Below are positions 1 to 11,460 of a stretch of DNA of 64,000 nucleotides, in pieces. The notes beneath the pieces were generated by a model, which was given only the letters and a program-made list of their open reading frames with translations, searched no databases and was not told where the DNA came from. Within the stretch, counting starts at the first letter, position 1. The number at the start of each line of letters is the position of its first letter. Location of the stretch: positions 9,668,559-9,732,558 of the forward strand of contig NC_077232.1 in assembly GCF_027887165.1 (NCBI RefSeq). The letters run 5' to 3'. The position numbers were made by a program, and so were the translations under genes. The DNA comes from Monodelphis domestica (lineage: Eukaryota > Chordata > Mammalia > Didelphimorphia > Didelphidae).

Positions 1-120
1 TCTGTCTGTCTGTTTGTTCATCTATCTCTATCTGTCTGTCTATCTATATCTATCCATCTATCTGTCTGTCTTTCTCTCCTTCTCTCTCTCTATCTTTCGT
101 TTCTCTTCTTCTCTCTCTGT
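1..120 (+). repeat. (TCTG/TCTA)n simple repeat
   Basis: Degenerate tetranucleotide repeat cut by the window edge, running into a TC-rich tail. Confidence 0.85.
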
Positions 121-1039
121 CATCTATGTCTCCGCTCCTCCCAGGTGCTAATGCCCTGTCCCCCCATCACATAGATAATCACAATAATCATGCATGTCTA
201 TAATAGGCACCCTGATATAGGAGACAGAGAGCCAGGGAGAGCTGGGTTTCAGTTTCACCTCTGCCAAGTACTAGTTGTCATGGGCAAGTCAAGTCGGAGC
301 GCTCCAGGCAGCTAACTAAGCCTCTAAACAGAAGAAAAGGTACCTGTTTGCACTTGAGGAGAGAGTTTCCTGGACTTGGGATTCCTTATGCCAATGAAAC
401 CCCAAGGACAGTGCCCCTCTTTATGTCTCGGATCCACTTATTGTAGTATGAGATAGAATAGGAGCTCCTTGAGGACAGAGGCTGCCTCACTTCCCTCTTT
501 GCATCCACAGTGCCTCGAGCAATGCCTGGTATACAGTAGGCACTTACTGAATGTTTATGGCTTGATGTTAGCCAGCTACTTTGCTAATCTGCCAGGTACA
601 GAATGTAGCATCCTTGAGTTCCTATGAGGGCATCTCTCTGGCTCTTCTGCCTTTCTGACTCGAGTTCAGGAGACGGAACGTTCCCTGCCCAGGTCTAACA
701 GCAGCCGTAGCAGGCATGGCTGAGACTTCCTGCAGAAGCAGCACAAGGCAGAGGGAGGCGCGTACTTACAGCCCAGGAGGAGAGACGCTGAGAATAGACT
801 TCTTCACCCTAACGGTTACCTCATAGGCAGCCCTGAGTTTGAGCATTTATGCACTGGACCTTCTAGAGGTTTTCTGGGAGACCGAGTCTCCCTCTCTCTC
901 CTGCGCTAGAAATGAAGCAGCTATTCACAGGTCCAACAGATTGTCCCCAAAGCGTTGATCTACTCTATCCATGCCGGTTTGCCTCTTCTTAGGCAGCCAA
1001 ATGCCCCCACCAGTGGCGGACAGAGCAGACCCTCTTTGT
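121..1039. other. Intergenic, MIR and L2 remnants, no gene seen
   Basis: Contains a MIR-like piece near 230-330 and an L2 3' end at about 440-575 (TTGAGGACAGAGGC, then TAGGCACTTACTGAATG). No open frame of note. Confidence 0.5.
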
Positions 1040-1226
1040 TTGTTTTGAAATTAAGTTCTATTTTAGAATGAATACTCGGTATTGGTTCCAAGGCAGGGCT
1101 AGGCAATGGGGGTGACGTGACTTGTCCAGGGTCACACAGCTGGGAGGTGTCTGAGGCCAAATTTGAACCCAGGACCTCCCATCTCTAGGCCTGACTCTCC
1201 ATCCACTGAGCTACCCAGTTGCCCAC
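1040..1226 (-). mobile_element. tRNA-derived marsupial SINE (SINE1-type)
   Basis: Reverse-oriented copy with the B-box region (GGGTTCAAAT) and the tail ending CCAATACxxAGTATT seen in every copy of this family here. Confidence 0.85.
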
Positions 1227-1644
1227 CCACTTCCCTCCTTTCTTAACTTAAGAAGGAGTCATGGTACAACTGAAGCCCAGGCTTTCCGACTCTCTCCTGA
1301 GATACACGAGGTGCCAGGGAAGGTCGAGTGGGCCAAACGTGGTCCGTCGGGTCGGGAGGCAAGCTGCTGCTTGGTCGTTCCCCCGGCTTGCATTCTTCCC
1401 ATTTGGGAAACGTATCTCTTTGGATGTCGTGCTTCAAATCCAAAGCCACCTGCCCAGACTCTCAAAAGGGAAAGCCAAGGGCCCCGAATGCAGCCCACAG
1501 GGGAGCCCAGCTCCACAATGCTCCCCCGTCTCTTCTAGGCACCCTGGCTTCCCGGGCTGCTGTCAGGACCCACCTTTCGCCCGTCTCTGCGTCCCTCTGA
1601 AGTCACCTCTGATCCTGGATAAAGGTTTCATTCCTAAACCCTTG

Positions 1645-1883
1645 TGGCTTCCAACGATGTTCAGTCGTGTCTGACTCTTTGGGAGCCTGCTTGAAGCTTC
1701 TTCACAGAGATACTGGACTGGTTCGCCATTTCCTCTCTAGCTCATTTTACAAATGAGGGAACCGAGGCCAACAGGGTTGGTTTAAGTGACTTGCCCAGGG
1801 TCACCCAGCTAGTAAGTGTCTAAGGTGAATTGGAACGCAGGGCTTCCTGACTCTATCCAGGCACCGCCCAGTTGCCTGGCTGC
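1645..1883 (-). mobile_element. CORE-SINE with RTE-like tail (MAR1-type)
   Basis: Reverse copy: starts with the inverted TTCAGTCGTGTCTGACTC tail and GCTCATTTTACAAATGAGG, ends in the tRNA-like head. The same family occurs at 37,441 and 56,295. Confidence 0.8.
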
Positions 1884-2155
1884 ACATCGTCTCACCGGTT
1901 CTATTGTAAACTCCCTGAGGACTGGGGCTACTTTGGCCTTTCTTTGCATCTCACCATAGTAGGCACTTTATGCCTTTTAAAACCCTTTTCTTCAGAGGAG
2001 AGACGTCCACGGGCAGGGTGGCGGAGGAAGGTTTTCCAAGGATGTGGGATTAGAACCCAGGTGTCCTAGGCTTCAGGCCCAGGCTCTCCTAGGGGGAGAG
2101 CCCAGAGGCAGGTAGTGGACAGATGGGATGGCTAAAGTGACTCATCAATCTAGAA

Positions 2156-2340
2156 CAGCGGTGCTCAACCTCTCAATTTGTAGCAATGAGAATACAGAAT
2201 GCATCTCAGGTATTCACATTCCGAATCAGAACTGTAGCAAAATGACAGTTTGGAAGTAGCCACCAAAAGCATTTTTTGGTTTGGGGTCACTGCAGCATGA
2301 GGAACTGTATTGCGGGGTCACGGCATTAGAAGGGTTGAGA
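2156..2340 (+). mobile_element. SPIN-like nonautonomous hAT element
   Basis: Left end CAGCGGTGCTCAACCT, internal GTAGCAAAATGACAG and GAAGTAG blocks, and right part GAGGAACTGTATT, GGGGTCACGGCATTAG and GGTTGAGA. These follow the SPIN consensus as I remember it, with much of the left half lost. An 8-bp repeat TCTAGAAC flanks both sides, as hAT insertion predicts, although the right terminal repeat is degraded. Non-coding. Confidence 0.75.
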
Positions 2341-2384
2341 TCTAGAACTGATCTAGAACAATTGTTCTGCTTCCCTGGCAGCAT

Positions 2385-2582
2385 CTTCTTAGAATCAATG
2401 ACTTAGAAATAATACTGTGACTTGGTTCCAAGGCAGAAGAGTGGTAAAGTCTAGGCAATGGGGGTTGGTTAAGTGACTTGCCCAGGGTCACCCAGCTAGG
2501 AAGTGTCTGAGGTCAAATTTGAACGCAGGACCTCCTGTCTCTAGGTCTGGCTCTCCATCCACTGAGCCATCTACCTGCCTCC
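2385..2582 (-). mobile_element. SINE1-type SINE
   Basis: Full-length reverse copy ending in the tRNA-like head (CCACTGAGCCATCTACCTGC). Confidence 0.85.
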
Positions 2583-2624
2583 TTTAGGGATGTTTGTTGA
2601 CTCCCCTCCCCACACCCAGCTTCA

Positions 2625-2628
<4 letters not shown>

Positions 2629-2701
<73 letters not shown>

Positions 2702-2719
2702 AGGGAGGGAGGGAGGGAA
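2629..2719 (+). repeat. Compound microsatellite (TG)n(AG)n(GGGA)n
   Basis: Dinucleotide GT run, then AG run, then GGGA run, in that order and without gaps. Confidence 0.95.
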
Positions 2720-2917
2720 AGAAGGAAGTGGGAGAGATAGAGGGAGGGAGAGAGAAAGAGGGACAAGGAACACCTTTTGGACAGCTCCGGATATATTAGG
2801 AAGTGTTTCCTCACATCCAACCTGTATCAGCTGCCCTGGTTTCCCCCCTCCCCACTGCTTCTCTAGGTCTAAGCAGAGCCAGGTCAACCTCTCTTGCCTA
2901 AAATAGTCCTTTAATGT

Positions 2918-3110
2918 GGCAGCTGGGTGGCTCAGTGGATTGAGGGTCAGGCCCAGAGATGGAAGGTCCTGGGTTCAAATCTGCCCTCAGACATTTCCCA
3001 GCTGGGTGACCCTGGGCAAGTCACTTAACCCCATTGCCCAGCCCTTACCACTCTTCTGCCTTGGAACGGATACTTAGTATTGATTCTAAGACAGAAGATA
3101 AGGGTTAAAA
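2918..3110 (+). mobile_element. SINE1-type SINE, full length
   Basis: Starts GGCAGCTGGGTGGCTCAG, has the B box GGGTTCAAATC and the CORE-like GGGCAAGTCACTTAACC, and ends GTAAGGGTT-like then A-rich. Confidence 0.9.
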
Positions 3111-3195
3111 AAAGAAGCAAACAACAACAGGCTCCTGGACCCCAGGTTAAGAGTCTCTGCAGTTCTTACCTCTCGTTTCAGTCGAGCATCTTCAT

Positions 3196-3345
3196 TTTTT
3201 TTTTAAACCCTCACCTTCTATCTTAGAATCAATACTGTGTATTGACTCCAAGGCAGAAGAGCAGTAAGGGCTAGGCTATGGCGGTTAAGTGACTTGCCCA
3301 GGGTCACACAGCTGGGAAGTGTCTGAGGCCAGATTGGGACTGGGG
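3196..3345 (-). mobile_element. SINE1-type SINE, 5'-truncated
   Basis: Reverse copy with an oligo-T start (tail) that loses similarity around the B box. Confidence 0.8.
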
Positions 3346-3958
3346 AAGATGAAGCTTCCTGACTCTGAGCTTGGTGCTCCTCCCCAGTGCCTCACCTCTC
3401 ATTGGCCTCTTATCACAGCCAGGATGAACCTCACAGACTCTCAGCATCACCGGGTGGGAGGGGGCCTAGAAGACTTTCTAATCCAGCCATAGTTAACCCA
3501 GAACATCCTCCACAGCAGCCCCCAACCTCTATTGGAAGTCCTCCAAGAGGAGGGAGCTGCTCCCCCCACCAGCCCTACCCACAGCCAGGCAGCCCCCACC
3601 GCTCCAGAGTGGCTCTCTTTGTTCAGAAGCTTTTCCTACTCCCAGCCTAAAATTGCCTTTCTTTAGGCGCTTCTTATTCTGCCCTCTGGGGCCAAGCAGG
3701 AAAAAATCCCATCTGAAGGTCCTCCCCACACTGGAAGAGAGCTTTCAGGCCTCCCTCCCCTCCCCTTTCTCTTCTCTGGGCTAAACATTCCCAGTCCCTC
3801 AGCCAATCTGGATACGTCTGGGATCCAGGGCCCTTTATTCCCCTGGTTGAATTCAAACAATTTAAATTAAGTTGTTAAATGTTTTTATTGACATCTTTTT
3901 CATGTATCATATTCGTTTTAAAAATACATTCTTTCCATCTAATGCAAAAATAAGAAAA

Positions 3959-4152
3959 GGGCAGTCCAGTGTCTTAGTGGATTAAGGGGCTAGGCCTAAA
4001 GATGATCTGGGTTCAAATCTGACCTTAAATACTTTGTAGCTGTGTGACCCTGGACAAGTCACTTAGCCCATGTTGTCTAGCCCTTACCCCTCTTCCACTT
4101 TGGAACTGATACACAGTATTGATTCTAAGATAGAAAGTATAGGTTTAAAAAA
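3959..4152 (+). mobile_element. SINE1-type SINE, diverged
   Basis: Forward copy from GGGCAGTCCAG through GGGTTCAAATCTG to an A tail; more diverged than its neighbours. Confidence 0.8.
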
Positions 4153-4189
4153 AGTCACTTGCATCTGGGCTTCTACTAGAAAGAAGATG

Positions 4190-4294
4190 CTCTTGGAAAG
4201 ACTTGTACAAACTGATACAAAGTGAAGTGAGAAGAACCAGGACAAGATTGTGCACAGTCACAGCAGTAATGTACAATGATCAACTGGAAATGAA
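4190..4294 (+). mobile_element. L1 3' UTR fragment
   Basis: ACTGATACAAAGTGAAGTGAG and AGAACCAGGACAA match the L1 3' segment also present at 51,118-51,180. The (GAAA)n array begins where the similarity ends. Confidence 0.55.
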
Positions 4295-4577
<283 letters not shown>

Positions 4578-6118
4578 CTGTTCAACATCGCCAATCAATA
4601 TGTTAACAAAGTCAAAAAGGCTAAAACAGTATTCCTTACCCACAGACCCCACCTCTGCCAAGAAGATGGAATTGGGGCATTTTATCTGCCCTTCTCCAGG
4701 GCCAAACTTCTTCAACAGGCATTCAGGAAGTGCTGCTCCCCAGCTGGGCAGAGGACACAGGCACACACACAGTAGGACCACACCCCTCAGGGGCAAAGAT
4801 ACATAAGGTCAAAATCTATACAAAAAGAAAAGAATTTGGGATGAGGGACTGTCCTGGAGGGGGAGCACAGCCGCCCTCCCCCCCCAGTTGCCTAGCCCTT
4901 GCCACTCTTCAGTCTTAGAATTGATCCAATAGAAAGTAAGAGTTCAATCCCTTATAGGGTATCTCCTTGCTCTGGCTTGTGGGTACTAATTCTCAGATGC
5001 ACATCCCTAATCCTGGCCAGCCTCATTTGTAAATGGGGGTAATTTCTGTGCTTCCTCCTCCCTTCGGGGTATAGAGAGGCTAAAGGGAGCTAATGGAGGG
5101 TTCTGGAAGCCTGGAAGTGGCCCACGCACGGCAGCCATTGTTATTTCAAGTGCTGTCAGATGGGAGGGGGGTTCAATTTCATCTGTTTGGTCCCAGAGGC
5201 CAGAACTACGAACAAGGTGGGGTGGGGGATGGGGAGCGGCAAAGAGGCTGCTCCAGGCTCCCGTCGGATTCCTAACAATGAGAGCAGCCCCCAAGCTGCC
5301 CGGGGAGGCGGGGAGCTCCCCAGCCTTGGAGGGAAGCCAGCAGAGGCCGGCCCATCGCGCCGGGAGAGATTCCTTTCACGTCTGAAACGGACTAGCAGAG
5401 GCCAAGGTGCTTCCCGAGTGGGAGCCGCCGCGATCCCGCGAACGTTACTTTGTATCTCTTTGTATCCCAGCGCTGGCCGCATAGTAGGCTCTTGGGAAAT
5501 ACTTTCCCTCACTGTATCCAGCGCCTTTTGCGTCGGAGGGATACGGCGAGTCCCGCCTGAATGGCATCGATTCCTACTTACCTGAGAGCAACTTCCTGCG
5601 AAGGGAGGACGAAGCTCTGGGCTCGCCTTTCCGCCCCTGACCACCGTGGGAGACTGGGAGGCTCTCTTTCAGGCTAGGGGGAGGAGATTCCTCCCTTTCC
5701 CGGCCTGCCAGGGATGGAGGTTATTTCCTTGTAGCCGCCCGCCCATGTGCGGTCCCTGGCTGCCTTGCCTCATTAGCTTATGTTTCTTTCCCAGGGAGCT
5801 CTGGGCCAGGCGGATCCAGGCCCCGAGCCTCAGGCAGAATTCCGGCCTCTGGTTTCACCCAGACAGCTTCTCTCGGGGCTCTGCAAAGCTCAATCAGCCG
5901 TGGATTCCCCCGACTACTCGTCCACCCCACCATCGTTCATCTGTTCCCTTTAGGGTCCCCCCAGCATGTAAACTCTTTGAGGTCTGGAAGAATTCTTTTC
6001 CCTTTTCCCCTAGTGCTTCCGCACAGTGCCCAGAGCATGGGGAACCTCATGTATCATGGGGATACCTGATTAGATCTCTGTCTATCTTGTCAGGGTAGCT
6101 ATATATCCTCTCTCGTCC
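4578..6118. other. Intergenic, CpG-richer patch at 5,270-5,640
   Basis: No gene recognised. A partial SINE tail lies at 4,887-4,950. A patch at 5,270-5,640 has many CpGs for its surroundings, and L2-like 3' ends occur near 5,440-5,500 and 5,955-6,040. Open frames here have no recognisable homology. Confidence 0.5.
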
Positions 6119-6248
6119 TGTCTGTCCATCCATCCATCCATTGATCCATCAATCTATATAGCTGTCTGTCTGCCTGTCCATCCATCTATTCATCCATCCA
6201 TCCATCTATCTATCTACCTATCTGTCTGTCTGGTTGTCTATTTGTTCG

Positions 6249-6298
<50 letters not shown>

Positions 6299-6319
6299 CA
6301 TCCATCCATCCATCCATCC

Positions 6320-6374
<55 letters not shown>

Positions 6375-6407
6375 CATCCATCCATCCATCCATCCATCCA
6401 TCCATCC

Positions 6408-6450
<43 letters not shown>

Positions 6451-6503
6451 CATCCATCCATCCATCCATCCATCCATCTATCCATCCATCCATCCATCCA
6501 TCC

Positions 6504-6534
<31 letters not shown>

Positions 6535-6543
6535 CATCCATCC

Positions 6544-6590
<47 letters not shown>

Positions 6591-6611
6591 CATCCATCCA
6601 TCCATCCATCC

Positions 6612-6650
<39 letters not shown>

Positions 6651-6667
6651 CATCCATCCATCCATCC

Positions 6668-6715
<48 letters not shown>

Positions 6716-6871
6716 GTCAGTCCATCTATCTAGCTATCTGTCTGTCTGTCTGTCTATTTGTCCATCCATCCATCTATATAGCTGTCTGTCTGCCTGTCCA
6801 TCCATCCATCCATCCATCCATCCATCCATCCATCTATCTATCTGTCTGTCTGCCTATCTGTCAGTCCATTC

Positions 6872-6954
<83 letters not shown>

Positions 6955-7170
6955 GATCTATCTATCTATCTATCTGTCTGTCTGTCTGTCTGTCCATATG
7001 TCAGTCTGTCTGTCTGTCCACCTATCTGTCTGTCTGCCTATCTGGCAGTCCATTCATCTATCTATCTGTCTGTCTGTCTGTCCATCTGTCAGTCAGTCTG
7101 CCCATCCACCTATCCATCTATCTATCTGTCTATTTGTCCATCTAGCTAGCTAGCTGTCTGTCTGTCTGTC
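6119..7170 (+). repeat. 1-kb (TCTA/TCCA/TCTG)n tetranucleotide array
   Basis: Alternating blocks of TCTA and TCCA units with TCTG islands, all kept in a four-base register. Longer variant motifs are duplicated at 620 bp and 184 bp spacing. The open frames reading ISIYLS/HPSIHPS are artefacts of the repeat. Confidence 0.97.
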
Positions 7171-7896
7171 CTTATCAGATCAGGCCCATCTGGAGTTGCC
7201 AGCTCCTGCCTTCTATACCGACTTCCTCGGGCCACACCTTTTCCTGCTCCTGCTTCCCTGAGATGAAATGACCTTCCTAAGCAACCCCTCCCCACACACA
7301 CATTCAAAATCCCCATTGCTACTAAGCTGGACCTTGAGGGAAGGCCTTGAACAGTCTGATAGCTTGTCTTTTTCAACTGACTGGTAAGCCTGACTGGTCT
7401 CATCCCTCAAAGACTGGCACACCCCCAACCCTACCTTCCTACTGGCCCCATCCCAGGAATCCTGCCCAGTCTCTTGTTCCATCCTCTCCCATCTCTCCTC
7501 CCCGACATCTGGCTCCAGACCTCTCGGGCCTTCCACTCTGCTCCCCGGAATGCTTCCTCCACAGTTCTCACTCTCTCCATCTTCTGACTCTTGTTGAAAC
7601 CAGAGCCTTTCCTGTTGTTGGAGCTGCCCCGGCCCTTCTAATGCTGCTTAAACCTTCCCCCAGTGGTGGTAAGCAAACCGGAAGCCTCCTTGCCTCCCTT
7701 TGCCAGATTTTTCCTCTGCCCCCATCCCTCTCCTCCTTTACATCCATTCAATCCAAATTTACCCTCCAGTGAAGATTCCCGTAGCTGCTCTCTGCTGACC
7801 CCTGGGACAGTCTCCTGTATTCCTCCAGGTGGTCACAGTTCTTCCTGTTTCCAATTCCTGACCTCGGCATATGTGCTAACACTCTCTCCCTCAAGC
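7171..7896. other. Intergenic, no gene seen
   Basis: Pyrimidine-rich sequence that may be an old L2 fragment. No confident repeat or gene call. Confidence 0.4.
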
Positions 7897-8045
7897 ATTT
7901 GTTAATAACTCTGACCTTCCACCTTAGAATCAAGACGGTGTTGGTTCTGAGCAGCAACGAGGAGTAAGCGGCTTGCCTATCACAGAGCTAGAAGTATCTC
8001 CAATCAAATTTGAACTCAGGACCTCCCATCTCCAGGCCTGGCTCC
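7897..8045 (-). mobile_element. SINE1-type SINE, internally deleted
   Basis: Reverse copy; the CORE-like part is shortened, while the head (GGACCTCCCATCTCC) and tail are clear. Confidence 0.7.
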
Positions 8046-8228
8046 TCCCTTCTCAATCACTTTTAATTTCCGGGTTCCTCTGGCTTTTGAGTTGGGGATT
8101 TTGAGTATTAGAGGAGCCAAGGAAGTGGCATCATCTCCCATAATGTACTTCTGCACTCCAGCTCAGCTATCACAGTTATGAGCATATCCTTGATCTTGCC
8201 ATCATGTTCTACTTCCCTGTTCATGATA

Positions 8229-8508
8229 CTTCCCAGTTGTGTCACCCTGGGCAAGTCACTTAACCCCCATTGCCTAACCCTTTACACTCGTCTGCCTTGA
8301 AACCAATACACAGTATTGATTCCAAGAGCACAGTAGATAGAAAAACAATCCTGGAGTTAGGATCTGGGTTCAAATTTGGCCTCAGACCCTTCTCAGCTGT
8401 GTGACCCTAGGCAAGTCACTAGGGCAATCCTAACACTTTCTGCTCTTCTGCCTTGGAACCAATACTCAATACTGATTCTAAGAGGGAAGGGAAGAGTTTA
8501 AAAAAAAA
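8229..8508 (+). mobile_element. Two SINE1-type SINEs in tandem
   Basis: A 3' part (8,229-8,326) is followed at once by a nearly complete second forward copy (8,327-8,508), ending in a 10-A run. Confidence 0.75.
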
Positions 8509-8626
8509 ATAAAGATGGAGAGAATCACAAAATTGTCCTGCCTGGGGCCAGGTCCTAGACTCTTCTTCAGCAGAATGCACCTCTGTGATCTCTACTCCTT
8601 TCTTAAGTTATGTGTCTGTGTGTGGT

Positions 8627-8812
8627 AAAACCCTGACCTTCCATCTTGGAATCAGTGCCGTGTATTGGTTCCAAGGCAGAGGACTAGTAAGGGCTGGGCA
8701 AAGGGAATTCAGTGATTTGCCAGGGTTGCCCAGCTAGGAAGTGTCTGAGGTCACATTTGAACCCAGGTCCTCCCATCTAGAGGCCTTGCTCTCCATCCAC
8801 ATAGCTGGCCCC
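8627..8812 (-). mobile_element. SINE1-type SINE
   Basis: Reverse near-full copy from TAAAACCCTGACCTTCC to the head. Confidence 0.85.
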
Positions 8813-9079
8813 TCTCTCGTTCCTTAATTTTTAATCTCTCTAATAACCTGCCCATGTATCCACATCCTTAAAAACTCTCGCTTGACCTCAGCATCCCCAG
8901 GGACAATGATCCTGGATTTCTTCTCTCTTCCATGTTTAGGTTCTTTGAGAAAGTCATCTCTGACGAATGAACGCTTCCATTTCCCCTCCTTCCCCTTTGA
9001 CATCCTCAGCCGCCATCAGGCTCCTCTCCCAAGTCACTAAGTCTTTTCGTGACCTCATCTTCTGGCCTTCTTAGTCCTT

Positions 9080-9480
9080 CTGGACCTCTCTGCAGCCTTT
9101 GGCAGCGGCTCCCCTTCTTCTTCATCCTCCTTCCTCTCTAGGTTTTCATGACACTGCTCTTTCCTGGCTCTCCTCCAATATTTCTCTCATGCCTCAGTTT
9201 CCCTGGCTGGATCTGCCTCCAGATCATAGCCACAAACTGGGGATTTCCCCCAAGACTTTGTCAAAGTTCCCTTTCTCTTTTCCCTCTATGCCAGCTCCTT
9301 TGGGGATCTCCTAGCTTCCGTGGATTCAATTATCCTTTCTGCAGATGATTCCCACAGCTGTATCCAGCCCTAACCTCTAATCTCATATTACCAACTAATT
9401 ACCCATTGACATCTTGAACTAGATTCCTTGTAGACATCTTAGACTCAGCATATCCAAATAGAATTCATTATCTTTTCCCC
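9080..9480 (+). mobile_element. L2 LINE fragment
   Basis: Forward. Matches the remembered L2 stretch with GCAGATGATTCCCACAG, GACATCTTGAACTAG, then CTTAGACTCAGCATATCCAA and ATTCATTATCTTTTCCCCC. Diverged, non-coding. Confidence 0.65.
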
Positions 9481-9497
9481 CAAAGCCTCCCTATTAC

Positions 9498-9645
9498 TGG
9501 GGTTTTTAACCCTTACTTTCTGTGTTAGCATCAATTCTAAAGGAGAGTGGCAAGAGGTAGGCAGTCCGGGTTAAGTGACTTGGCCAGGGCCATACAACTA
9601 GGAAATGTCTGAGGCCAGCTTTGATCCCAGGTCCTCCCATCACCC
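9498..9645 (-). mobile_element. SINE1-type SINE, truncated
   Basis: Reverse copy with TTTTTAACCCTTAC tail and internal deletion. Confidence 0.75.
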
Positions 9646-9689
9646 TGAAGACAAGTTGTTGGGACACTATTGTTTGCCTGTTGATTTTC

Positions 9690-9800
9690 CCATCAGACTG
9701 GGAGCACCTTGAGGACAGGGGCCATGAATGGGCTTTTCCTTGTGGCCTCACAGTTTAACACAGTGCCTGGCACCTAGTAAACACATAATTGATACTTGCT
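9690..9800 (+). mobile_element. L2 3' end
   Basis: ACCTTGAGGACAGGGGCC followed by CACAGTGCCTGGCACCTAGT, the usual L2 terminus. Confidence 0.6.
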
Positions 9801-9992
9801 TCCCAATTAATCTAAGAATAGGTGACCCCACTGGGATTCTGAGAGATGAACAGCCCCAGAATGTTGCTACCTTGGGCTCCTCAGGCAGAGCTAACTGGCT
9901 ACTGCAGAGCATTTTGCAAATATTTCCTTCTTAGAAAAGCATAATACACCTGAGCCATGCACTGCTTCATCTATCACAAGATCTAAGCTAGG

Positions 9993-10180
9993 GGGAAGGA
10001 AGCTGGGTTGCTCAATGGTTAGAGAGCCAGGCTTGGAGTTCAAATCTAGCCCCAGACACTTCCTAGCTGTGTGATAAGTCACTTAACCCCTATTGCCTAG
10101 CCCTGACAGCTCTTTTGCCTTGGAATCAATACCTAGTATTGATCCTAAGAAAGAAGGTAAAGTTGTTTTGTTTTTAAAGA
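9993..10180 (+). mobile_element. SINE1-type SINE
   Basis: Forward copy with a short deletion before the B box. Confidence 0.8.
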
Positions 10181-10329
10181 GAGATCTAAGCTGGGAGGTG
10201 AGAGTTGCTGAGTTCTGCAGGGCTGAAGGCAAGGTGTGTTCTAGTTTATGAAATATCACCACCCACTTTGATGTTTGATCCGCCTGCCTTCAAGGAGAGT
10301 TCGGAATGACCCCCTTGTGGTTTTTTGTT

Positions 10330-10825
10330 CATGTCTGCTTATAATAAACTGGCCCAGGATCAACTTCAGAATGCTGCTTGGTGCTCAAAGTCCTTCATCG
10401 CCTGCCCCCTCCTCCTTTCCAATCTTCTTACATCTCTCCCCCAGCTCACACGCTTCAGTCTAGTGACCCTGGATTCTTGGCTGTTCCCCGGACAAGACAC
10501 TCCATCTCTCAGTAGGCAATTGCTCTGGCTAGCCTCCTTACCTGGGACACTCTTCATCTCTTCCTACTGATCTCCCCGCTTCCTTTAAGGCCCGCCCCCA
10601 GGAAGCCTTCTCCAACCCCTCTTAATCCTAGTGACTTCCCTTTGTTAATTGTTCCCTGTCTCTCCTCTCTGCAGTTTACTTTGTACATATTTATTTGCAT
10701 TTTGTCTCCCCCATTAGGTTGTAAGCTCCTTGAGGGCAGAATCTGTCTTTTACCTCTTCTTTTTTTTTTTTAAACAGTGCCAGGCACGTAGTAAGTGCAA
10801 CTAAATGTTGATTGATCAGAAGTCT
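10330..10825 (+). mobile_element. L2 LINE 3' region
   Basis: Forward: CAAAGTCCTTCATCGCCTGC, CAGGAAGCCTTCTCC, TTTGTACATATTTATTTGCA, GCTCCTTGAGGGCAG and CAGTGCCAGGCACGTAGTA in the expected L2 order. Confidence 0.75.
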
Positions 10826-10914
10826 TTTGTGTCTTAAAATATTTTTGTATGGAGGAAATAAATAGCTGTCCCATATCTGATCTACAGTACACACGCAATA
10901 GCTTTTTCTCTTGT

Positions 10915-11065
10915 ATTTACTTTCTTTTTACTTTTTAAATGGATTTATTGAATGAATGGATTCAGACTAGTTTCCCATGGTTCCATGATTCATGTGCTTC
11001 CCCTCCCCTCTCCCGCAGCCAATGAGCTCTTCCGCTGGGTTTTACATGAAGCGCTGAATAGCTTT
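10915..11065 (-). mobile_element. L1 3' end, short reverse fragment
   Basis: Reverse counterpart of the L1 end at 45,256-45,540 (CCCATGGTTCCATGATTCAT, CCAATGAGCTCTTCCGCTGG). Confidence 0.55.
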
Positions 11066-11460
11066 CAGATCTCTTTGGGGAGATGCTAGACTTGAATCGA
11101 GGCCCAGCTTTCCTCAAAGTGCTTTCCCTGGGTCCCTGATGGGAGTATACAGAGCCACAGAAGGCCAGGGAGGAGAGTCTGAGCCCCCTTGGGAGAGGCC
11201 TGGCAGCCCCTAAATTGAAGCCAGCTTTCTTGAGCTCATCGAGGCCCCAGCGGGAGAGAACACCCCATCACCCTGTTTCCCCATCTCCAAGGCCAAGTAA
11301 TGGCTAACACAGACGGAAAAGGAACCGGCTTGCCTGTCCATCTGGATAGAATGGGCCGGCTTGGGGCAGAGCCTCAGGTGCCCAGAGCCCTCCTATGCCG
11401 GTACCCATTGGAACTGCTCATGCCTGCAGTTTCCACAGAGCTGTCCTCGGTGCTGCATCC

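Noticed and set aside
2918-3110. tRNA gene suggested by GGGTTCAAATC boxes (also at the other SINE positions)
   Set aside because: These are the tRNA-derived heads of SINEs, followed by CORE-like sequence and tails, not foldable tRNA genes.
6234-7145. 303-residue open frame of ISIYLS/HPSIHPS repeats
   Set aside because: Made wholly by the tetranucleotide array; stop-free only because of its period.
6119-7170. CRISPR-like repeat-spacer pattern
   Set aside because: Eukaryotic microsatellite with no unique spacers.
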